Shown here piece by piece: positions 1 to 10,171 of a stretch of DNA of 36,288 bases. Each line of letters begins with the position of its first letter. Within the stretch, counting starts at the first letter, position 1. The stretch is from contig CALWSC010000070.1 of assembly GCA_944384105.1 (NCBI GenBank), forward strand, positions 1-36,288. The letters are read 5' to 3'. The notes under the pieces are model-generated. The model did no database searches. It was given only the letters and a program-made list of their open reading frames with translations, and was not told where the DNA came from. This DNA is from an uncultured Lachnospiraceae bacterium (GTDB lineage: Bacteria > Bacillota > Clostridia > Lachnospirales > Lachnospiraceae). A program made the translations under genes and the position numbers.

Positions 1-45
1 TGGTGTTAATTCTTTTTTCTTCCTTGCCATAGTAAGTGTGTTCAT
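1..45 (-). CDS. N-terminus of a minus-strand ORF, possibly a transposase (partial)
   Basis: An ATG at 45 on the minus strand opens 15 codons that reach the window edge, reading MNTLTMARKKKELTP. AGGAAAGGA precedes it at usable spacing and a promoter-like pair lies further upstream. Basic N-termini of the form MARKKKxLT occur in IS256-like transposases but also in some TetR-type regulators, so the assignment rests mainly on the surrounding inverted repeats and the interruption of the neighbouring permease. Confidence 0.35.
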   Translation of the reverse strand, partial: MNTLTMARKKKELTP

Positions 46-1051
46 CCTTTTCAATTCCTTTCCTGTTATCTTAACACACTCCGTAAAAGAAACAAAGTGC
101 GTAAGTTTTGAAATTTGGTTTTCTCAACTTACACACTTTATATTACACCCTCTAACATTCCTGTCGCTGCCAACATTACTCTGGTATTTGATCTTTTCCT
201 ATCTTCCGATGTTTGGTGTCGTGATCGCTTTTAAAGAGTACAAACTGGCACCAGGAGGACATGGATTCCTGTACAATCTGTTTGCCAGTGACTGGGCAGG
301 GATTAAGAACTTTAAATATTTCTTCACATCCAATTCGTTTTTTATGCTGCTGCGTAATACCATTCTCTACAACATAGCATTTATCATCATCAGTGCTACA
401 GTTGCAGTGGGCGGAGCATTGATCCTGAGCAACATGAGAAACAAAAGAGGCTCAAAGGTCTATCAGACGATGATGTTCCTGCCTTATTTCATGTCGTGGG
501 TAGTGGTAAGTTATTTTGTCTATGCCCTGCTCACACCGGAAAAAGGATATATGAACGGAATCATCACTGCATTGGGCGGAGATCCCGTTATGTGGTATCA
601 GGAGAAGAAATACTGGCCATTTATCCTGGTTATCTTAAATACCTGGAAAGGTATGGGATATGGAATGGTTATGTATCTGGCAAGTATTACAGGTATAGAT
701 CCTTCTCTTTATGAAGCGGCGGTCATGGATGGAGCTACGAAGAGCCAGCAGATGAGGCATATTACCCTTCCGGGAATTAAGCCGGTATTCATTATGATGC
801 TGATTCTGGACTGCGGAAAGATCTTCAATTCCGACTTTGGTCTTTTCTATCAGGTAACAGGAGGAATCCCGCAGTCATTGTATACGACAGTATCTACATT
901 TGATACCTTTGTATACAACGCGATTCAGTCCACAGCCCCAATCGGACAGACAGCAGCAGCATCCTTCTTCCAGGCAATCTGCAGCTGCGGAACGATCCTC
1001 CTTGCTAACTGGGTGGTAAGTAAGCTGGATTATGAGAACAGGATAATTTAA
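38..1051 (+). CDS. lplB: Carbohydrate ABC transporter permease, LplB type (5' end probably displaced)
   Basis: Inner-membrane permease of a CUT1-type sugar importer, paired with the permease that starts 17 bp downstream. From about residue 45 it reads as a normal LplB protein: a first membrane segment ending SYLPMFGVVIAFKEY, several further hydrophobic segments, and the EAA loop (EAAVMDGA, from residue 226, with HITLPGIKP) that docks the ATPase. No ATPase gene is nearby, which is usual because these systems share an MsmX-like ATPase. The first ~40 residues, from a GTG start, do not resemble an LplB N-terminus, and there is no Met between them and residue 58. The native start therefore seems to have been replaced by insertion-sequence DNA. 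The protein may be non-functional or made from a fused start. The sugar substrate is unknown. Confidence 0.75.
   Translation: MFILFNSFPVILTHSVKETKCVSFEIWFSQLTHFILHPLTFLSLPTLLWYLIFSYLPMFGVVIAFKEYKLAPGGHGFLYNLFASDWAGIKNFKYFFTSNSFFMLLRNTILYNIAFIIISATVAVGGALILSNMRNKRGSKVYQTMMFLPYFMSWVVVSYFVYALLTPEKGYMNGIITALGGDPVMWYQEKKYWPFILVILNTWKGMGYGMVMYLASITGIDPSLYEAAVMDGATKSQQMRHITLPGIKPVFIMMLILDCGKIFNSDFGLFYQVTGGIPQSLYTTVSTFDTFVYNAIQSTAPIGQTAAASFFQAICSCGTILLANWVVSKLDYENRII
68..95 (-). promoter_or_regulatory. Possible promoter of the truncated minus-strand ORF
   Basis: On the minus strand TTGTTT (95-90) and TAAGAT (73-68) are 16 bp apart, upstream of an AAGGA-type ribosome binding site and the ATG at 45. 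It lies inside the proposed insertion-sequence end. Confidence 0.3.
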
Positions 1052-1068
1052 GGAGGGAGCAGACAAAA

Positions 1069-1986
1069 ATGAGTAAAGTTATAAAAGAACAGTCTTCCCT
1101 TAATCAGATTAAGAAGTCTACAAATGTTGTATTTAATATCATCTTCTTATTGCTGGGACTGATGTGTATATTCCCGCTGCTGTTTGTATTCTCTATTTCG
1201 ATTACCAGTGAGGAGGCACTTCGCAGCGGTACTTACCAGATTATTCCACAGGAGTTTTCCAATGAAGCTTATATGTTTCTCTGGAATGAGCGCGGAACGA
1301 TTCTCAGGGCATTCTTTATGTCCGTGCTGGTAACAGTGATTGGTACTATTATTACAATTATACTGACTACTTCCATGGGATATGTGGCATCCAGAAGAAA
1401 TTTTAAACTGAAGAAACTTTATACATGGATCATCTTTATACCAATGGTATTTAACGGCGGCATGCTTGCATCCTATGTGGTAGTAAATAATATTTTAAAT
1501 CTGAGAAATACGATATGGGCGCTGATTCTGCCGCTGGCATGTTCTTCTTTCAGTGTTACCATATGCAGGACCTTTTTCAGGGTAACGGTGCCGGATGCGC
1601 TGATTGAGGCTGCAAAGATTGATGGAGCAGGGCAGTTCAGAATCTGGTCAAGCATTGTGCTTCCGATTTCCAAGCCTGTTATGGCTACTATTGGAATGTT
1701 CGCTGCATTTGGATACTGGAATGACTGGTTCCAGGCATCCCTGTACATTCAGGATAAGAATCTGCAGACGCTTCAGTCTTTGCTGAACAATATCCAGAAG
1801 AACATTGAGTATATTGCGAATAATCCATATGGAGGATTATCTCTGCAGCAGTACAAAATGGGTATGCCTACAGAGTCTGTGCGAATGGCAATTGCGATTG
1901 TAATTATCGTCCCAATTGCATGCACCTATCCGTTTTTCCAGAAATATTTTATTTCGGGTCTGACAATCGGCGGTGTGAAAGAATAA
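1069..1986 (+). CDS. lplC: Carbohydrate ABC transporter permease, LplC/YtcP type
   Basis: Second permease of the sugar importer, 305 residues, the usual family length. It has an N-terminal cytoplasmic tail, six predicted membrane segments (the first near residues 22-45) and the EAA loop IEAAKIDGAGQF...VLPISKP from residue 180. The C-terminus (FFQKYFISGLTIGGVKE) is typical of this family. GGAGGG sits about 12 bases before the ATG and the gene follows the first permease by 17 bp, so they share a transcript. It should form a heterodimer with the upstream permease and receive substrate from the lipoprotein encoded next. Confidence 0.93.
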   Translation: MSKVIKEQSSLNQIKKSTNVVFNIIFLLLGLMCIFPLLFVFSISITSEEALRSGTYQIIPQEFSNEAYMFLWNERGTILRAFFMSVLVTVIGTIITIILTTSMGYVASRRNFKLKKLYTWIIFIPMVFNGGMLASYVVVNNILNLRNTIWALILPLACSSFSVTICRTFFRVTVPDALIEAAKIDGAGQFRIWSSIVLPISKPVMATIGMFAAFGYWNDWFQASLYIQDKNLQTLQSLLNNIQKNIEYIANNPYGGLSLQQYKMGMPTESVRMAIAIVIIVPIACTYPFFQKYFISGLTIGGVKE

Positions 1987-2014
1987 AATTTATTTTATAA
2001 AACAGGAGGATGCT

Positions 2015-3475
2015 ATGAAAGCGAAAAAAATTACTGCATTAGGTCTCGCAGCGGTTATGGCAGCAGGTATGCTGGCAGGATGCGGCGGAAATAAAGAAAC
2101 CGCTTCCAACAGTAAAGGAGAGGAAATCGTTACCCTGAAATGGGTGACGATAGGAAATGGAATGCCATCCAATTATGATTCATGGATTGAAAAAGTAAAT
2201 AATTATATCGGTGAGAAAATTGGCGTAAATCTGGAAATGGAAGTTATCCCGTGGGGTGACTGGGACAACCGCAGAAACATTACGATCAGTACCAATGAGC
2301 CGTACGATATTATTTTTGGCACAGGAAATAATTACACGGCAGATATTAAGCTTGGCGCATATGCGGATATCACGGATCTGATTGATGAGAATATGAAAGA
2401 GTTTAATGAATTAATGCCTGAAAAATATTGGGAGGCAGTTGAGGTAGATGGAAAAATATACGGCGTGCCTTCTTATAAAGACAGTTCTATTTCCAATTAT
2501 GCAATATGGGATAAAGAATTGGTAGATGAATACGATATTGATTATAAAAATCTGACAAATCTTGAAGACCTGACACCTGTCTTTGAAATGCTGAAAAAGG
2601 AAAAGAATGATTATCCGGTATATATTAAAAATGACGGCATATATTCTATCTTTGACGTTTATGATCAGCTTGGAGGCGGAACGCAGATTCTCGGCGTCAG
2701 ATACGATGATCAGGAAGGAAGAGTATGCTTCACTCTGGAAGAACCGGATATCTATTCAGCACTGGAAACTTTCTATGAATGGAATCAAAAAGGAATCATT
2801 AATCCGGATGCAGCGACTCTGACAGAGGGACGTGTCTATAACATGTGGCGTATCGCTCAGGGCTGGGAATCCGCAGGCGTTACCTCATGGGGACCGCAGA
2901 TGGGCAAGGAAGTTGTGGTTGCAAAGGTTGGAGATACGATCCTGTCTAATGAGACAGTCCGCGGCTCTCTGAATATGATTTCCGCAAACAGCAAATATCC
3001 GGAAAAATGCCTGCAGCTTCTGAATCTGGTTAATACAGATACCACGCTTCGCGATATGTTCTATTATGGAGAAGAAGGTGTAAACTTTGAATATGTGGAT
3101 GTTGACGGCACGCAGAAGGTACATAAGATAAATGAAGACTGGTCTATGGCAGGCTATACTCAGGGTACCTTCTTTACCGTTACACCGGTTGAAACAGATA
3201 CAAACGATCAGTGGGGTGAGATCAAGGCTCTGAATGAGCAGGCAGTATCCTCCGTAATGCTTGGATTTACCTTTGATACAACAGAAGTAAATGACCAGCT
3301 TGCAAACTGCCGTGAGATCTGGCTTCGTTACCGCAGTGAGGTTATGACCGGCGTGAAGGATCCGGCAGAGGCTGTTCCTCAGATCAAAAAAGAACTGATG
3401 CAGGCGGGATGGCAGGATGTTATAGACGCCGCACAGGAACAGGTAGACGAGTTCCTGGCACAGAAGCAGGAGTAA
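2015..3475 (+). CDS. Extracellular sugar-binding lipoprotein (LipO-like, DUF3502 C-terminus)
   Basis: Substrate-binding protein of the importer, 486 residues. The N-terminus is a lipoprotein signal peptide with lipobox LAGC; Cys23 would be lipidated and anchor the protein outside the membrane. The central part is an extracellular solute-binding fold (EKVNNYIGEKIGVNLEME, then VDGKIYGVPSYKD). The last ~130 residues match the DUF3502 pattern seen in LipO proteins (FTFDTTEVNDQLANC, then a Gly-rich turn and DPAEAVPQIKKELMQAG). AGGAGG lies shortly before the ATG, 28 bp after the permease. A hairpin terminator follows the stop. LipO systems commonly import plant or host oligosaccharides; the ligand cannot be read from sequence. 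Confidence 0.92.
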   Translation: MKAKKITALGLAAVMAAGMLAGCGGNKETASNSKGEEIVTLKWVTIGNGMPSNYDSWIEKVNNYIGEKIGVNLEMEVIPWGDWDNRRNITISTNEPYDIIFGTGNNYTADIKLGAYADITDLIDENMKEFNELMPEKYWEAVEVDGKIYGVPSYKDSSISNYAIWDKELVDEYDIDYKNLTNLEDLTPVFEMLKKEKNDYPVYIKNDGIYSIFDVYDQLGGGTQILGVRYDDQEGRVCFTLEEPDIYSALETFYEWNQKGIINPDAATLTEGRVYNMWRIAQGWESAGVTSWGPQMGKEVVVAKVGDTILSNETVRGSLNMISANSKYPEKCLQLLNLVNTDTTLRDMFYYGEEGVNFEYVDVDGTQKVHKINEDWSMAGYTQGTFFTVTPVETDTNDQWGEIKALNEQAVSSVMLGFTFDTTEVNDQLANCREIWLRYRSEVMTGVKDPAEAVPQIKKELMQAGWQDVIDAAQEQVDEFLAQKQE

Positions 3476-3501
3476 TTGCCCGCAGCTTAAAAGGACAGAT
3501 G

Positions 3502-3529
3502 AAAAAGGCTGACGCAAGTCGGCCTTTTT
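3502..3529 (+). terminator. Hairpin after the binding-protein gene
   Basis: AAAAAGGCTGA pairs with TCGGCCTTTTT (11 bp with one G-U pair) around the loop CGCAAG, ending in a T run. It probably reduces but does not abolish transcription into the downstream glycosidase-like gene, whose ribosome binding site begins about 7 bp later. Confidence 0.75.
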
Positions 3530-3551
3530 CTGAGTAAAGGAGACAACATTT

Positions 3552-5726
3552 ATGATGATAAGCAAAACAGATCACAGACCGTATATCAATGTTATATTTG
3601 GAAATTTCTACAGCCCGGCCTTTGACAGTGAAGAATTTATAGATGAGACTATGGAATGTATACGGAATTTGGGATTTAACAGCGTGATGTTTGATACGAA
3701 GGCATGGGAAGATTTTAAAGAGCGGTACGAGACAGGGGCACTGAGCCAGTATGTAAAAATGCAGGAATATATGGGAGCGTCTGCGCACAGGCACGGACTT
3801 TCTTATAATTTTCTGCTGCTGTATTTAAATGGAGATAATCTGTATCCGCATATTCGCTTCAGCCCGCCGATTTTCGGAGAGGAAACGGTGTATCTCGACG
3901 GCAGCCCGGGCAGGTGGTATAAGTACTGGTCTGAGAAGGCTCAGATTTCCATGAAGGAGCATGTGGACCGCATTATGGAGCAGTACGGAAGCGGCTGCGA
4001 GCGCTGCCTGACAGAAAAAACACCAAGAGAGGTTATTCCCGTCTGCAGTATGTGGGATCCGGTAGTGGCTCCAAGTTTTGATGAGGAAGGCAGGAAGCGG
4101 TACCTGGATTACCTTAGGGAACTCTATCAGGGAGATATAAAAAAGCTGAATCATAATTACAAAATGGAGGCAGAGCGGTTTGAAGACCTTACTCCGCAGG
4201 AATACTGGTTTAGCGTCAGGTTTGGGGCAGAATCTTTTTACACTGAGGAGGATGTACAGAACCGCACGCCAAGATTCTGGGTATGGCGTGATAATGCCAT
4301 GTGGAAGGTTCGGGAGCTGACGCTTTATTTCAAGAAAATAGGACCGATGCTGAAGGAGAATCATCCGGATCTGTTTCTGTGTCCGGATATGAGTCAGTGG
4401 GGATATTTCCTGAATATATATGGAAGAGAACAGCAGGATCTTGATAATGAATTCAGCGATCTCTGGGATACGGCGATGCGGGGAATTGACCTCTATGCAC
4501 TGGCGCCTTACGTAGATTCCTGTCATTTTATCACAGTTCCGGTGACTCCGGACGGATATCCGGACAGTTATGTCGTGTCCTGCCAGCATAGTATGATGCG
4601 GGTAATGAATGAGGGAAAGCCTCTGATCGGCGGTATTTACTGGGGCAGATATATTTATAATGACTTATATGCGCTGCTTTCTCCGGCAGAGATTGTAGGA
4701 TCCATGACTGCGGCCAGAATGGACGGGTATACCTGTTACGGAATGAACGGACTGGACGACGGCGGTGTGATGAACCGTATGGATACGTATTTCCTTGATT
4801 CACTTAGACTGTCAAATGAATGGTTTTCAGAGGTGATCCGTTTACGCAGAGGAAAGAAAAAGAAAGAGATTGCCATTCTGTTTCCGTCAGAGATGGCGTG
4901 TCTGGAACCCTTCGAGGTGGGAAACAACAAAATCCGGCGTCTGGATCTGCTTGGATGGTACAGGCTGTGCTGTGATTTGGGGTACCAGGTGGATGTAATC
5001 AGCAATCATGAGATAGAGAGGGGAATGCTTGCAGAGTATAAAATTCTGATTGTTCCGTCTAATGACTGCTATTTTGCCGCTGAACATCCGGCTATGGAAA
5101 AAGATATCCGCGCATGGGTATCCGGCGGAGGCGTGCTTCTGCATGGACCGATGGATCTTCTGGCGGCAAACTGCTTTGGGATTCTGGGAGAGAAGTGTGA
5201 AAAGAAGCCGTATCATTATGGAAAGACGGTTATTGCCCAGGGAGAGACGTTCTGCCGGTATCAGGAAGGAGAAGAGGTTGCTTCTTATGTAGATGGAGGC
5301 GGATACTGTGTTGTGAAGCATGAGGGTCTGGATCTGGCTCAGAAAATGAATATACAAGACAGACCGGCCATGGGTGCGGTATATTCCTTCGGCGTACAGA
5401 TCGGCGCTTCTTATGCTGCAAAGAATATCCCGCATGTTCCGTATGAACAGGGAAACAAAGAAATGTATCCGATCATCCAGTCCAAAACAACTCTGGTGAA
5501 GGACATACTTTACCGTTATGCAATACCGGTAAGCGGGATATGCGAACGGGGAATTGAAACAGGGGTATTTGAAAACGGGATGGTAATTGTGAACCATCGT
5601 TCTGTGCCTTATGTATTGCCGGAAAAATATAAGATTGAAAAATATCAGTATCCGTTCCATGCTGTGCATGACGGGAAAGGCATTCTGGCAGGACATGAGG
5701 CAGTGTGGGTAAGCAATGATGTATAA
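3552..5726 (+). CDS. GH42-like / clan GH-A-like protein with altered catalytic positions
   Basis: 724 residues, no signal peptide, so cytoplasmic. Residues ~10-430 look like a TIM-barrel glycosidase. The stretch FDEEGRKRYLDYLRELYQ...KKLNHNY resembles the GH42 region that follows the acid/base Asn-Glu. From ~435 (IAILFPSE, then VDVISNHEIE and LIVPSNDCYF) it resembles the flavodoxin-like trimerisation domain of GH42 beta-galactosidases. A short C-terminal beta domain would complete that architecture. Oddly, the acid/base position reads Trp168-Asp169-Pro170 rather than Asn-Glu, and the strand expected to carry the nucleophile reads KPLIGGIYWGR (356-366) without Glu. It presumably processes the sugar imported by the preceding transporter, but the activity is unproven. 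AAAGGAG lies 9 bases before the chosen ATG; a second ATG follows directly. Confidence 0.68.
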   Translation: MMISKTDHRPYINVIFGNFYSPAFDSEEFIDETMECIRNLGFNSVMFDTKAWEDFKERYETGALSQYVKMQEYMGASAHRHGLSYNFLLLYLNGDNLYPHIRFSPPIFGEETVYLDGSPGRWYKYWSEKAQISMKEHVDRIMEQYGSGCERCLTEKTPREVIPVCSMWDPVVAPSFDEEGRKRYLDYLRELYQGDIKKLNHNYKMEAERFEDLTPQEYWFSVRFGAESFYTEEDVQNRTPRFWVWRDNAMWKVRELTLYFKKIGPMLKENHPDLFLCPDMSQWGYFLNIYGREQQDLDNEFSDLWDTAMRGIDLYALAPYVDSCHFITVPVTPDGYPDSYVVSCQHSMMRVMNEGKPLIGGIYWGRYIYNDLYALLSPAEIVGSMTAARMDGYTCYGMNGLDDGGVMNRMDTYFLDSLRLSNEWFSEVIRLRRGKKKKEIAILFPSEMACLEPFEVGNNKIRRLDLLGWYRLCCDLGYQVDVISNHEIERGMLAEYKILIVPSNDCYFAAEHPAMEKDIRAWVSGGGVLLHGPMDLLAANCFGILGEKCEKKPYHYGKTVIAQGETFCRYQEGEEVASYVDGGGYCVVKHEGLDLAQKMNIQDRPAMGAVYSFGVQIGASYAAKNIPHVPYEQGNKEMYPIIQSKTTLVKDILYRYAIPVSGICERGIETGVFENGMVIVNHRSVPYVLPEKYKIEKYQYPFHAVHDGKGILAGHEAVWVSNDV

Positions 5727-5783
5727 TGGATAATTTTCATATTTGGAAATTGGCGGAAATATCAGAAAAAATTAAGAGATTGA

Positions 5784-5812
5784 TTGCAGCGGCGGATAAA
5801 AAGTTATATAAC
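5784..5812 (+). promoter_or_regulatory. Sigma-A promoter of the DMT exporter gene
   Basis: TTGCAG, a 17-bp spacer and TATAAC. The element is nearly identical to the V-ATPase operon promoter at 7225: ATTGATTGC (5779-5787) and TAAAAAGTTATATAA (5797-5811) are exact matches at the same spacing. The transcript would have a leader of about 150 bases before the ATG at 5973. The 5727-5972 gap otherwise holds no gene or riboswitch class that I can recognise. Confidence 0.65.
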
Positions 5813-5972
5813 TATGAATGAGTCCATCCTCATGTTGAATCATAGAATACGGGGATAAGGCATAGATTTTGCTGAATTTGGCCGGCAGCACAGAGCTTAA
5901 AAGCAGGGAAACGGGATAGAAAGCTGACCAACAGGAAAATCTGAATACAAAACGAGAAAGAAGGAATAGATT

Positions 5973-6839
5973 ATGTGGCTTTTATATGCAGCAGGTTCCG
6001 CATTTTTTGCCGGTATCACAGCAATTCTTGCAAAATGCGGTATCCGAAAGACGGACTCTACCGTGGCGACCGCTGTGAGGACTGTGGTAATTTTGATATT
6101 TTCATGGTTTATTGTAGGAATTGTGGGATCAGGGGGAGAAATTTCCGGGATCAGCGGGAAGACACTGCTGTTTCTGATCCTGTCCGGAGCAGCCACCGGA
6201 GCATCGTGGCTGTGCTATTTCCGCGCGCTGCAGACCGGTAATATCAACAAAGTAGTGCCGATTGATAAATCCAGCACAGTGCTGACCATACTGCTCGCTC
6301 TGATTTTTCTGGGAGAGGGGATCAGTCTGCAAAAAGGGATCGCGGTTGCTGTCATCGCTGCTGGAATCTTTCTGATGATTGAAAAAAAAGATGTCAAAGA
6401 GCAGAAGAACAGCGGACACGAGGGATGGATGCTCTATGCTGTCGGTTCCGCTTTCTTCGCCAGCCTGACTGCAATTTTGGGCAAAATTGGAATATCCGGT
6501 GTAGAGTCCAATCTGGGTACAGCGATTCGCACAGCTGTGGTACTGGTGATGGCATGGGCGATGGTTTTTATAACAGGAAAGCAGCAGGAGGTTAAGAAAA
6601 TTGACAGAAAAGAATTCGTATTTATCTGTCTGTCTGGAATTGCGACCGGAGCGTCGTGGCTGTGTTACTACCGCGCGCTCCAGCAGGGACCTGCGAGCGT
6701 AGTCGCGCCGGTTGATAAGCTCAGCGTATTGGTGACTGTGGTATTCTCCTATTTGGTATTTGGAGAGAAATTAAAAGGCAAAGCACTTGCAGGACTTGCG
6801 CTTCTGACCGCGGGAACTGTGGCGATGGCTGTACTGTAG
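5973..6839 (+). CDS. EamA/DMT-family transporter with two homologous halves
   Basis: 288-residue membrane protein of the drug/metabolite transporter superfamily, ten predicted membrane segments. The two EamA repeats are unusually alike: LLYAAGSAFFAGITAILAK at residue 3 matches LYAVGSAFFASLTAILGK near residue 153, and GAATGASWLCYFRALQ matches GIATGASWLCYYRALQ. This is the COG2510-like group that arose by duplication of a ~140-residue unit. Such proteins usually export small metabolites; the substrate is unknown. GAAGGAA precedes the ATG. The gene stands alone, with its own promoter and the terminator at 7108-7154 downstream. Confidence 0.88.
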   Translation: MWLLYAAGSAFFAGITAILAKCGIRKTDSTVATAVRTVVILIFSWFIVGIVGSGGEISGISGKTLLFLILSGAATGASWLCYFRALQTGNINKVVPIDKSSTVLTILLALIFLGEGISLQKGIAVAVIAAGIFLMIEKKDVKEQKNSGHEGWMLYAVGSAFFASLTAILGKIGISGVESNLGTAIRTAVVLVMAWAMVFITGKQQEVKKIDRKEFVFICLSGIATGASWLCYYRALQQGPASVVAPVDKLSVLVTVVFSYLVFGEKLKGKALAGLALLTAGTVAMAVL

Positions 6840-6860
6840 GGGGAAAAAGGGAGCCCCAAA

Positions 6861-6888
6861 ATACACTTTTTTGATGGAATAAGTGTAT
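6861..6888. repeat. Inverted repeat in the gap after the exporter
   Basis: ATACACTT and AAGTGTAT form perfect 8-bp arms around a 12-base centre, shortly after the exporter stop codon. It has no T run of its own. It could be a weak terminator hairpin or the scar of a lost element; nothing decides between these. Confidence 0.4.
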
Positions 6889-6949
6889 AGGTCAGCAGCC
6901 TCATGCTGGCTTTCCCGGGACTGCCGGCAGCGACGCTGCTGTCTATTGT

Positions 6950-7089
6950 GAGATTCTCTTTAACGGAAGAACCGGACAGAAATTGAACGCCGGATCTGGC
7001 GGGCATATATGGCTGCCGTTTATCAGGATTTTATGATATTTTCTTTCACTCCGGGGGAGAATATTGTCCTGGGAGACAAAAAAGACACA
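6950..7089 (+). pseudogene. Relic of an ABC exporter nucleotide-binding domain
   Basis: The 477-bp gap between 6840 and 7316 has no intact gene, but reading across it gives pieces of an ABC exporter ATPase. One frame has EILFNG (6950-6967), the strand before the Q-loop region. A shifted frame then has WRAYMAAVYQDFMIFSF (from 6997) followed by TPGENIVLGDKKDT, which matches the Q-loop block (VFQDFxxFxFTxxENI) of exporter ATPases. Walker A, signature and Walker B motifs are missing, and the two pieces are in different frames. It is therefore a decayed fragment, not a gene. Confidence 0.55.
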
Positions 7090-7107
7090 AACAAGAATAG
7101 GCGCCTG

Positions 7108-7154
7108 CGCCGCTCCCCTGCCCTGTTTACAGGGCGGTGGGAGCGGCGTTTTTT
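7108..7154 (+). terminator. Strong rho-independent terminator
   Basis: A GC-rich stem of about 18 bp (CGCCGCTCCC paired with GGGAGCGGCG, continued by CTGCCCTG with CAGGGCGG) closes on a TTTA loop and is followed by six T residues. It isolates the V-ATPase operon from the exporter and the decayed ABC fragment upstream. Confidence 0.9.
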
Positions 7155-7224
7155 CTTATCTTTATGATTTGAAGATAAATGTCAGAAAAAATTCATATTA
7201 ATCATGAAAAATCCAAAATATTGA

Positions 7225-7253
7225 TTGCGGTAACCGCTAAAAAGTTATATAAT
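7225..7253 (+). promoter_or_regulatory. Sigma-A promoter of the V-ATPase operon, with overlapping palindrome
   Basis: TTGCGG, 17 bp, then a perfect TATAAT. GCGGTAACCGC (7227-7237), with 5-bp arms, overlaps the -35 box and early spacer and could be an operator. The flanks ATTGATTGC and TAAAAAGTTATATAA are shared exactly with the promoter at 5784. A short AAAAAG/CTTTTT hairpin lies in the ~55-base leader. Confidence 0.75.
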
Positions 7254-7316
7254 TAAGGAACATTATGATAAAAAGTAAGGCTTTTTGAAATCCGCAGTGT
7301 GAAAGGAGGAAATTGA

Positions 7317-7625
7317 TTGGCGAAGGAGATTATTGATGCGATCCGAAAGGCGGAGACGGAGGCAGAGAGGACGGCGGAGGATGCCGGGCAGGAAGCGCAG
7401 AGAATCCTTCAGGAGGCACGCCGGGAGGCTGAAAGGCTGAAAAAGGACATGATCAGAAGTGCGCAGGAGGAAGCAGACGAAGCACGGCAAAAAGCGCTGG
7501 AAGCGTGCAAGGACATGATGGAGGAAGCCGCCGTCAGGGAACAGCAGGACGGCGAGCGGCTGCGCGCCGGACTTGCAGAACAGCGCCGCCGTGCCGTCGA
7601 TGCCGTGCTCGGTGAACTTATGTGA
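7317..7625 (+). CDS. ntpF: V-type ATPase subunit G/H (peripheral stalk, NtpF-like)
   Basis: 102 residues, almost entirely charged coiled coil (heptad-like EAERTAEDAGQEAQRILQEA), the signature of the G/H peripheral-stalk subunit that pairs with subunit E to hold the V1 head still. It is first in the operon, as in the Enterococcus hirae order ntpFIKECGABD. The start is TTG at 7317, fixed by AAAGGAGGAAA immediately upstream; there is no better ATG. The next gene follows after 16 bp. Confidence 0.85.
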   Translation: MAKEIIDAIRKAETEAERTAEDAGQEAQRILQEARREAERLKKDMIRSAQEEADEARQKALEACKDMMEEAAVREQQDGERLRAGLAEQRRRAVDAVLGELM

Positions 7626-7641
7626 GAGGAGGTGCAGCAGG

Positions 7642-10145
<2,504 letters not shown>

Positions 10146-10171
10146 AATTTCCAGGGAAGGGAGAAGAGATT

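Larger units (their letters stand above)
1..145 (-). mobile_element. Probable insertion-sequence end (truncated by window edge)
   Basis: The first ~145 bases differ from the permease gene they run into. They are AT-rich and contain two inverted repeats: AGTGTGTT (35-42) with AACACACT (73-80), and GTGCGTAAGTT (97-107) with AACTTACACAC (126-136, one mismatch). On the minus strand they hold a promoter-like pair, a ribosome binding site and the start of an ORF running out of the window. This is the layout of an IS end with its transposase pointing inward. The GTGTGTAAGTT-like end and the Lys-rich N-terminus recall IS256-family elements, but the family is a guess. The right junction, near 140-150, is inferred from where recognisable permease sequence begins. 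The target duplication lies outside the window. Confidence 0.42.

Noticed and set aside
3825-5696. Long minus-strand ORFs opposite the glycosidase-like gene
   Set aside because: No family resemblance or start signals; the plus-strand ORF has a continuous domain pattern.
5813-5972. Riboswitch in the leader of the DMT exporter
   Set aside because: The ~160-base leader has short self-complementary pieces but no class signature that I can recognise.
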